Under the pieces are notes generated by a model. It had not been told where the DNA came from. It saw nothing but the letters and a program-made list of their open reading frames with translations, and searched no databases. Positions 55,745 to 64,000 of a DNA stretch of 64,000 nucleotides are shown here, piece after piece. How positions within the stretch are numbered: the first letter of the stretch is position 1; each line of letters opens with the position of its first letter. The position numbers were made by a program, and so were the translations under genes. The stretch spans positions 5,270,001-5,334,000 of the forward strand of contig OU612075.1 of NCBI GenBank assembly GCA_914767715.1. The letters are read 5' to 3'. This DNA is from Membranipora membranacea (taxonomy: Eukaryota; Bryozoa; Gymnolaemata; Cheilostomatida; Membraniporidae).

Positions 55745-58249
55745 ATGGATGCGACGCTGGCAAAATTTGTCATTCTTTTGATGACAGTCTTTATATTGGT
55801 GCCATCATATGCAGCAAATTTGAAGAATGGTAAGCACTTGTATCATCGTTTTTGCATCATTGAAACTGAATTCAAATGTGCTTGCGCATTCAAACTGAAA
55901 TTTGACCCTACCAGCAACAGGGAAAGTATGCTTCCAAGCCCTAGATATCAATAGGTCGAACAGCCAGCTGGTGGGCACTGTTGCAATGGTGCAGAGAGAC
56001 TTGTATCTCAAAGTGGATCTGCAAGCAGATGGGGGTTCCCTAAGATAGACCGTTTCTGTGATATCTAAGAGCTCAAAAAAGGATAGTGACAATGAACGCA
56101 TTTCATATGTGACATACAATGGCACTCAATAATCAGAAATAATAAAAAGTTACCGATTGCCTGCTTGTGTAAGCAAACACTGAAATCAAAAGTTTCAGAT
56201 AGATATCGGTGTTTTATGGTACAATCATACATAGGTTGGAAACTTTGAAAGAAGAACTTTCATATCATAGGGTATGATGACAAGTACATAGTCTTGGATG
56301 AAATTATGGTAGCTGTTACCTTATTGGGGTTCTATATTGTACACATTTCAGTTCACAACTGCTCATGTCGAAGAAATGGTAACCGGTACATACAACTGGC
56401 AGAAGAAAAGTGTGAGAAGTTTACTCAGTACGACAACAATACAAGACTCACCCACACTCACAGTTGCCCTCCAGGACTCAGATTTAGTGTAGAAACTTGT
56501 GTCTGTGAGCATCCTCAAGAAGTAGCCTGTGAAGGTTGTGGGCCACAAGGTAGGCATCTCATCTAGTTTATCTACACACTAAAACTAAATACAGTAAACA
56601 CAATAAAGATGAACAGGTAGAGACTACTTCAGACATGTACACTATATAGGCCGTGTCTCAGCGACCCCGAATGACAAAAACGGGGCTGCTGAGATTAAGC
56701 TTCACACTCTACCTCTCTGTAGCGGCTGTTGTGTAATACATATAGGCAATTGTATCTTTATTTTTGCAGTTTGTGAAGTCGAATTTGCGGAGCAATTTGA
56801 AGATAGGATGGACCAACGGCGGAGTGGGGATTGCACAGGGTAAGACGATAGTCATCTGAACTGTGAATGTCTGATAATCCTATTATTTATCTCAAGTTTG
56901 ATAGGTGGAATGCAGACGCTTGAGAATGACACGCATCTTCATAATGTACAATGTGGGACACAGTAAATGGGCTTCGGAAACAAAGCCGTGAAGCACCACA
57001 ATGTTTTTCCAACCATACCTACAGCAAAAAAGAAAGAAAAATTAGGTATTTGATTGACCAGATCCCTGTGTTCATAAATTGCAGGTATGTCCAAGCTCTC
57101 AGAAATATTCTCGAAAGCTGTGTTGTCAGAGACCCAGTTGAACGCACAATGATCAGCCTCAGATACATTGCTGGTACGAGAGGTATTCGGTGTCCGGATT
57201 CTATGTTCGAAGAGGGTGAGTGACTTCTAGAAATAGTTCGAAACCATACTGGTCCTTCTTTAACGAGTGTTTTGTTAAGATGGCACATCACTCATAATTG
57301 CATATTATTGTGGTTCCTGATAAATTAACCGAGGTCCAGAGTTGCAATCTCCTCTCTTTTAAGAGTAGATCCGGTCTTTTTCCCATTCTACTTTCTACCC
57401 TTCCGCTTTGGTAAGAATGGTAATCTACTCCCTTTTAAAGTTTGAATTGATGTTACGGCTTTACTTATATTACATCACTGTTATAGGTTTTTGTTTGTTG
57501 GTATATGGGATTCAGGTATACCAAGAGCCCATAAAATTCCGAGGAAGGGGTAATCTGGCGCCCCTCCTGCACGCCAAATAAATAATAAGTATGACAATAA
57601 TGTGCATTTGCAGAGACAACCATTTTCACTTAACATAATTCAATCTAGCACAAAATATATTGAAAAGAGCCATTTTCTACTAATTGTCTTTATTCATAGG
57701 CTGTGAGCAACTCTCATCCTGTATGGTCCTAATGTTGGCTCCTGAAAACACAGGAAACACCAACATAGAGAGAACACCGAAGCTGCTTTGGTAGGTTAAT
57801 AACAACCGCTGCTTTATGTTGTTTGTCATGTAGTGGCATGAGTTGAGAGAGCAAAGTAGTCTTTTTGTCCTTTTTCAATTATCAATTTTAATTGCAGCAA
57901 AAATGAAGGAAACAAGACATTATCCTTCAGCAGTCACCAGACTTCACCTATTAATATAATAAAATGATCAAAAAAAGAGCAATTAGTTGCTTAAATCTCA
58001 ATTGTATTTTGTTCCCTTGAAGTCAACATAGGTATGATATCAGCAGTGAATTTAGAACTTATGTAATTATACCTCCATGCTTAGTGTATGTATTTTATTT
58101 GAAGTGAAAACTACAAAGAGGCCAAGAAATGCTTGAGATGTTTGGTTGGTAATGGATGCCAGCGGGCTGAGCAATACGGTGACAACTTGAGAGTTGCTGT
58201 TGCAGAACGCTGTCCAAATTTACAAGAATTCACATGCCCAGCTGCATGA
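55745..58249 (+). CDS. Family gene H: secreted CBM14-like Cys-rich protein
   Basis: Exons 55745-55829, 56352-56549, 56770-56839, 57085-57215, 57700-57790 and 58105-58249 (stop TGA) total 720 bp, 239 aa, same phases. Signal peptide MDATLAKFVILLMTVFILVP. CBM14-like exon complete with eight cysteines and GPQ instead of GPL at its end. C-terminal region: VCEVEFAEQFEDRM, RRSGDC, ESCVVRDPVERTMI, FEEGCEQLSSCMVLMLAP, CENYKEAKKCLRC and AERCPNLQEFTCPAA. The last acceptor is TTTGAAG rather than TTTGCAG, weaker but still AG. Intron 1 is shorter than in E and G. The acceptor before the ATG is kept. Probably active; closest to G and E. Confidence 0.89.
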
Positions 58250-59731
58250 TGTCTTGGATGCTCAGCTTTGATAACTTATTAAGAATAATATTTTTAATCT
58301 TTGCCGAAGTCAAGGTAAATTATACAGTGAATGGTAACTGTAAACTGTCGCCTATATATCAAGCATAGTTGACTAGATCAATCAAAGCCAAAAAGACAAA
58401 AGACAAAAAGAAAATGCCAGCTATAACCCAATACCGATTTATTTCCATGTCCTTTTGCAGGTACACTAATTGTCAGTGATTGTAGCGATATATTGTTTTT
58501 GTGCAACAGAATATCTGATAATAAAAACGAAGCAGTTGCAATTTTATGGTGTATATAATTTATTGATTATATGATAACAGAAAAAGTGTGCCGTGGGCTG
58601 CAGTCCACTTCTGGAGTGGTAAAATACCACCAACTATATCTGAATCGTAGCGCTGTGGTGAGTTGTTCACCAAAACTGTCTGGGTACTATATTTCCTTAT
58701 CCTTTTATAATGAGTGCAAAACATTTCAAATGAGATGACCTTGGTTGCCAATAAAAGTATATATAACACAACTTATGTTTTCATTACTTATCAACTCTGA
58801 ACTGTATATATTTATGATTCTAACATATAAAATATATTCAATCTCACACCATTCGTATTGTTGTTATATAATTAGGGAGAACGAAAAAAAATATTATTAT
58901 CAAATGTTTCTTAGGAATAGTGCAAAATGGGACCCGGCCATGAATTTTATCAATTTTTCTTTGGCTCTGAATGACATTTATTATTCGCATATGATTGAAT
59001 TCATAACTACATTGTCTCTGCTGGAATGCCTTTGAATTGTCACATTTGGATGATAATACAACTGATTACTAGAAGTAACATCATATGTGACATGCTATAT
59101 TAACAATAATTATTGCATCAATCCTATTTGGTTAATTATTTCAGTGATAATTGACAACTATTTATGGCTATTTCATTTCAAAATAAACATTATAATAATA
59201 TTTGGCCGAGAATGTTGAATTAAGAGAGCAGGTATCACGTCATCACTCAAATAGATTGAAACAAAATGCTGAAGGTATAATCATGTTTGCCAAATAAATT
59301 ATAATATCAGTAAATTTGTCAATTCTGGACATTCTAGATTCTAGTAATCTTTGGATTTAAGGGGACATCAAACAAAACACTTACCTCAATAATCTTAATC
59401 CAGAAAAAAATGCTTGATAATTATGATTATGGTGCATTTCTATGCCTTGTGAGGCCAAAGCCAATGATATTGGCAATGGGGCGAACACCTGAAGCATATT
59501 ACTGCTGTTTTCCAGGGTTGACAATGACTTGGTTTTAAATAACGTGTTTTGTAGTGGCATTATTTTCCAAGTCATTGGTGCCAATGTTGGCCTCAACCCA
59601 GAGTGAAGGTAACCTGCTACAAGGCTTGAACGGAGCTGCAGTGGCTGGTGACAACTTTCTCATGCATAGGGCCATCCCATATCTTGTCTTGTCTTATGCG
59701 GGGGAGGGTAGTGGTATTAGACCGTACTCTC
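58250..59731 (+). repeat. 3' flank of gene H, duplicated after gene G
   Basis: Matches 48.55-50.48 kb with an internal deletion of about 0.5 kb. Near 58330-58380 there are about 110 bp absent after G (CTGTAAACTGTCGCC..AAAAAGACAAAAG). No gene recognised. Confidence 0.6.
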
Positions 59732-59898
59732 CGACGAATATTAGATGCTTTAATTGCCATGCTGGTTTTACTGCACGAGTTTGCTCTCTGGGGGCCAACC
59801 AAACTCTAGTAGTCAATAAACCGCAGTGGGATTAGATTTAATACCTTCAACGCTTGCGTGCTGAGGATTGTTGCTCTAATCAACAGAACCAGCCTCTA
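59732..59898 (-). mobile_element. SINE family S, copy in unit 3
   Basis: Same decayed SINE as at 34.57 and 50.48 kb, carried by the unit duplication. Confidence 0.6.
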
Positions 59899-59904
59899 CA
59901 TATT

Positions 59905-61830
59905 GTTCATATTACTTTTTGAATAAAAGGGAGCTATGAAACCTTGGTAAAAATGTACAGAAATAAAATTTTGATTCTTTCACTGGGTTGCAGTGTAATT
60001 CATTGGCATAAACATCATAAAAAAATCTCAATGGTGGCCATAACAGTGATAATGCCTGACAAATTAACGAGAGCTGAATTAGGGCATTCATCACAGAAAA
60101 ACCTAACAGTGTGTTGCCAGGAGTTATTTATAATTTGTAATTCTAAACTCAAGGTGAATGACTGGTTCGTGCAGGGACCCTAGTTGTGCCCCGACCTATT
60201 TAGGTTTATAAAGCGCATCCTTGCCATTAAAATGAGAAATTATAGGGATCCTTGCCATTAAAATGAGAAATTATAGGCCAACCTTTTTAAGGTCGTGTTG
60301 TTCTCCATATTGAATGATTTCAAATAGCTGATGGATTTTAGATGCGGACCCTTTAGCTCCAACATTTGACCCTAAATCAAGTATGATCAAATTTGCCTAC
60401 CTTGACCTGTTTGAAGGTTGAACTACTGAACAAAGCCGGTGGTAATGAACATATGGTAACTCCTACTAAATAGATGTGAGTTCCGAATCTTTTTGCCGGC
60501 TGCTCACCAGTCGAATGAAAATGTCAGAAGTTTAGGCGAATTGGGACAGAATTGGGATTTTCAATTTACTTATCCTAAAGACTTTATTTCATTTGGCAGG
60601 TTAATTGTTCAAGGCCACCCACACCATACATTTTGACGGCGGCCAGTTTGGCCACTTGTCAACGTACTATGAGGTTAGCCAATGAAATAAAAAAGACTCC
60701 TTTAAATAAATGATGTAAACTACAAAGCCACTTTTGCCTAGTGACAACCATACATCCCATTACAGCATCACCAATTCTGGTTATTGACCACACGTATGAG
60801 TGCAATAATCTCCCCAATAACAATGATTAATGGACAAAAGCATCTTTGCTGATTAAGGATTTACAGATGATTATAGCGCCTGCAGGTTTTCAGTCAATAA
60901 GGATAAAGAAATATTTTATAGCTGGATGCCAAAAGATGCACCATCATAGTGGCAGTCAGAACACCATGGTATGCTTCAGTTAGATGATCTGACCCATTTA
61001 GAATGATCATAAATAGCTGGGCCCTTGAAATGTACAGTCATCAATAGAGGGGACACTTTACAACAGTTTACAATATTATACTGGGATGTTGTTTTCATAA
61101 TACTATTTATATCTACAAAAAGAAATCTGACATACCTTCCAAGGCATTAAACCCAACAAATCATTCAAATAGCTCAGACTGTCAAAAAGGATTCAAGCTC
61201 AAAGATGAAATTATCCGCTTAATAGTTATTCATCTTCTCATGACACATGACAAACAATTACAGGGGTGTATCTCAATATTTTCACATTGACGCGCCCTCC
61301 CTACATTTTATGGAGTGAAATTCAGGTAAATTTCAGTTTAACTTGCACTTTAACTTGCAGCATAACTTTCATATAATCCTTACTTGCATAACAGCATAAC
61401 TTGCAACATAATCTGCAGTAAAACTTGCGGTATAAACTGCAGTGTATATTGCAGTGTAGTGTAGCTTGCAGTGTAACATATAGATAAATTTGGAACAAAT
61501 TTTGACAATTCTAAAAAGGACATTTTATCAGAAATAGCCTTCAACGCAATCTATTTTGGGGATCTTTTCGTTAACTTTACACCCCTGAAACAATTCTTTA
61601 GACAAATTATCGATGGATTTATTGTGATAATTTATGTGATTAATGTGATTTATAATGGATTTAATTTTGATAATAATGAATTTGTTTCATTCTTATAGAC
61701 AAACTCAACGTGGTGAGCAAAAGATATAACGTGAGCGGTAGATAATCATGTGTTTGAGAAATTGTCAGCTGCTGTGTTTTTGATTTTAATTTAAACAAAT
61801 GATATGGCCTCTCATTGCCCTTGAAGACTT
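59905..61830 (+). repeat. Block X, copy in truncated unit 4
   Basis: Starts ATTACTTTTTGAATAAAAGG. The ATCCTTGCCATTAAAATGAG duplication is at 60.21-60.28 kb. The GGGGACAGTTTACAAT array has shrunk to two partial units (61.05-61.08 kb) and R lacks about 270 bp after its TAACTTGCAG units (61.34-61.48 kb). No gene. Confidence 0.75.
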
Positions 61831-61834
61831 ACTT

Positions 61835-62365
61835 TGAGGCTGCTATTTTGTATCACATCTTAGTTTCCATATTTAATTTCATCATGAGAGCGATTTCCAG
61901 CTTTAGAATTCAAATATTAGGGAAGTTATGATCTCCCAAACTTTCTAGGTGACGGCAGTGAATCAACATGAAGAATTAGCGGGCCCAGCTTGTGGGACGC
62001 CACAACGCGTTATACTTATTATGGGTTATTATACTAATAATTCCACAGGTAAGATGATGATAAAAATTCAAACCTATATAGGACTCGAACCCGGGTTTTT
62101 CATACCGGCAGGCAACGCTGCTAACATCGCACCACTAAGTCCAGCTCTGCGAGACTGTAGACAATATAGATCAGTGTTGGCGGACCTGTGTTCGGGACCC
62201 ACTATATCCCTGACATTTTGATCATACTTCTACTTTGTACTACTAAGATGATCGCCAGCTTTGCTGTTAAAGGTCCCGGCGATGTGGCAAGCCGTGTGTC
62301 GGTAATCGGTCCAGTGTGACACAGGGGGAAACAGGGGGGATTGCCAGTTAGGGGACCTAGCCAGC
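61835..62365 (-). mobile_element. Composite element, truncated copy 4 (left arm only)
   Basis: The left inverted arm (about 61835-62030), the tRNA-like part (62070-62141) and the first stretch of the LINE end (to GGACCTAGCCAGCCAC, 62365) are present. The LINE ORFs, the right arm and any gene are not. It stops abruptly at the repeat shared with 37055. Confidence 0.7.
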
Positions 62366-63540
62366 CACGTAAATGAGGTTGCGCTTCTAGCCACATTTTT
62401 GGTAGGCTGTCACTGGACTATTAAAGTGCCGGCGGTTTTTGATTAAATCACAGAGTAAGGATATACAGAGGGGACACTTCAATGATCGTTATAGTGCCTG
62501 CGGTTTTGATCTATTGTCTATGGTTTAGTCACCTTTGCACGCAAACCAGACCTCTTTTAAACAAAAGAGCTTCAAAGAATATCTGGTGTGCGCAGAAACT
62601 AGATCTAGACGAAAAAAAGAGGCTTTTTTCACTCAATAATTATGTGGATGAGTAACCATTCGTCATCACCTGGTTCAGCTTGGGTAATCATAGTGGCTGC
62701 CAGAAGATCTTGGTATGCACCAGCTAGGTGATCCGACCCTTTCAGAATGATGGTAAATGGATGGGCCCTTGAGAGGGGGCAATGAGCAAATAGGGGGCAC
62801 ACATTACAATGGGGGGGGCAGTTAACAATATTGTAAAGTGTCCCAGTGTTGTTTTTGTATGGGGGCCGGTTTACATGACATCCCAGGCACAAATTTTTAC
62901 CTCACAACCATCTGGGCTTTCTGTATTTAACAAGCAATTTCCTCAAAACCAGTACTTTATAAAAAGGAGTCATCCGGTGCCGCGAAGAAGATTTTTTTGC
63001 AAATACTAGTCAATAATTGCGGCTTGTGAGATCATGACCTCCTAAAGAATTTTTCGTACACACCAATGTTCTTGTTTTCATGATGAAATAATAATACTAA
63101 TCTGATACTATTTGATATTACAGGGCAAACAAAACAGTTAACGATACAGTACGTAACTGACTCTAAACTGGGTAGCACATCAGTTTAGGGGAGGTTCCAA
63201 GACATTGCTGATAGATGATAGAGCACAGACTAAATAATAACATGAACAGGAAACTGCTCTGTGGTATTCCATTTTAGCTGAGTTTGAGTACCTAATGAAT
63301 AAATTGATTCACAAGGATTCCGGCTATATAATCATAACCATGATTTTGCATTTTTCCCTCTGCAGAAGGTGCAATCTGCTATTAATCAATGAGAAGTTGT
63401 TGGAAACCCTGGTTGCCCAATTTCAGGTTGCTAAACCTAATTCGGGTTGTTTGCTGATAGATATCCATCTAATGCTGTGAATGTAATCATTATAGCAGGG
63501 AATGGCAAATGCATATGATTGAAAAGAAAGTTTTTTTTAG
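62366..63540. other. Repeat-derived stretch before family gene I
   Basis: 62365-62455 is the dispersed repeat. 62645-62880 is a diverged piece of block X (CATAGTGGCTGCCAGAAGAT.., GGGGGGGCAGTTAACAATAT). 62880-63540 is unique. At 63121, TTACAG|GGCAAACAAAAC resembles the start of a family exon 4 for about 22 bp, then diverges and contains stops; I do not call it an exon. Confidence 0.45.
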
Positions 63541-64000
63541 GCTGTGAGCTTGTACCGATTAGTTTCTCTCTTACTGTTGGTCCTTTGGAAAATGGCATCG
63601 CACCAAAGTTTTTGTGGTAAGTCAAGGAGAATACTTCGTGTGCTGCAATTCTCAATTTTTTTTTATATTTCTATATCAGACTGTCCCTTTGCTTTTAACA
63701 TTTACTTCTATTGCAATTGTATAGATTTTGATTTAAATTTCTCTGCCTATCTCTTACTCAATTGGACTTTATCTTTATAACAATATATATCAATTTACTC
63801 TCAATCAATAAACACGTATGAATACACAACGACACATTTTTTTCAATGAAAATACTGTTTGTTTATTGTGAATATCTTTTCAATTAAAGTGAGAACCTAA
63901 GAGAAGTAAAGAAATGCTTCAGATGTGCAGAGCGTAGCGGATGTTGGATTGCCAAGAGTCTGAAATATATAGTCAGAGATGTTGAAGTTGAGATTTGTCC
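63541..64000 (+). CDS. Family member I: last two exons (partial, runs off the window)
   Basis: Exon 5-type 63541-63616 follows TTTTTTTTAG and encodes GCELVPISFSLTVGPLENGI, then APKFL, closed by GTAAGT. Its 76-bp length equals that in A and B, not the 91 bp of E, G and H. Exon 6-type 63890-64000 follows TTAAAG and encodes CENLREVKKCFRCAERSGCW..VEVEICP, open to the window end. The second Cys of exon 5 (C-M-T/A-L-M in paralogs) is replaced by S-F. I found no convincing exons 1-4 upstream in 59.9-63.5 kb, so this may be a 3' fragment or a gene whose first exons have diverged beyond recognition by eye. It is closer to A and B than to its plus-strand neighbours. Confidence 0.6.

Noticed and set aside
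62629-62892. 87-codon minus ORF with Cys residues
   Set aside because: It overlaps a diverged piece of block X whose other copies are frameshifted in the same region; not a conserved gene.
63121-63260. Possible exon 4 of family member I after TTACAG
   Set aside because: Only the first 22 bases resemble gene A exon 4 (about 17 matches); then the frame stops and similarity ends.

Overview
The window is nuclear DNA of an animal, most likely a repeat-rich, AT-rich marine invertebrate. The evidence is multi-exon genes with GT..AG introns, chitin-binding-type secreted proteins, fragments of a LINE with a PHD-like N-terminus, several tRNA-derived SINEs, MITE-like foldback elements and many minisatellites. 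I cannot name the species. A possible splice acceptor 9-20 bases before the start codon of every family gene that still has its first exon would fit a lineage with spliced-leader trans-splicing (tunicates are one such group), but an ordinary 5' UTR intron explains it equally well.

Layout. 1-3.2 kb: the last four exons of a large disordered protein (+). 4.3-5.4 kb: a two-exon Rab-like protein (-) whose nucleotide-binding motifs are all degenerate. 5.4-10.3 kb: no recognised gene; a MITE with a clean 9-bp target duplication and a perfect 52-bp palindrome. 10.3-24.2 kb: three divergent members (A, B, D) of a secreted cysteine-rich family, all on -. 24-31.9 kb: repeats separating the two arms of the cluster. 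31.9-64 kb: further members on + (E intact; F a truncated pseudogene; G and H intact; I running off the end).

The family is the main content. Each intact gene has six coding exons with intron phases 1,1,2,1,2. They encode a signal peptide, a diverged chitin-binding type-2 (CBM14/peritrophin-like) exon of 198 bp, and about 145 residues of a cysteine-rich C-terminal region that I do not recognise. Exon lengths sum to multiples of three in all six intact copies (184, 235, 247, 239, 239 and 239 aa). The array is head-to-head around 24-32 kb. The + arm grew by tandem duplication of a 9.2-9.6 kb unit: non-coding block X, then a composite mobile element, then the gene, then a SINE-bearing tail.

The composite element is an antisense LINE from which the reverse-transcriptase core has been lost. 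It is bracketed by inverted repeats of about 190 bp and ends about 70-90 bp upstream of the signal-peptide exon of E, G and H. F lacks the element and lost its last exon where block X now begins. A fourth unit starts at 59.9 kb but is cut off at about 62.37 kb. No prokaryotic genes, CRISPR arrays or canonical functional tRNA or rRNA genes were seen.
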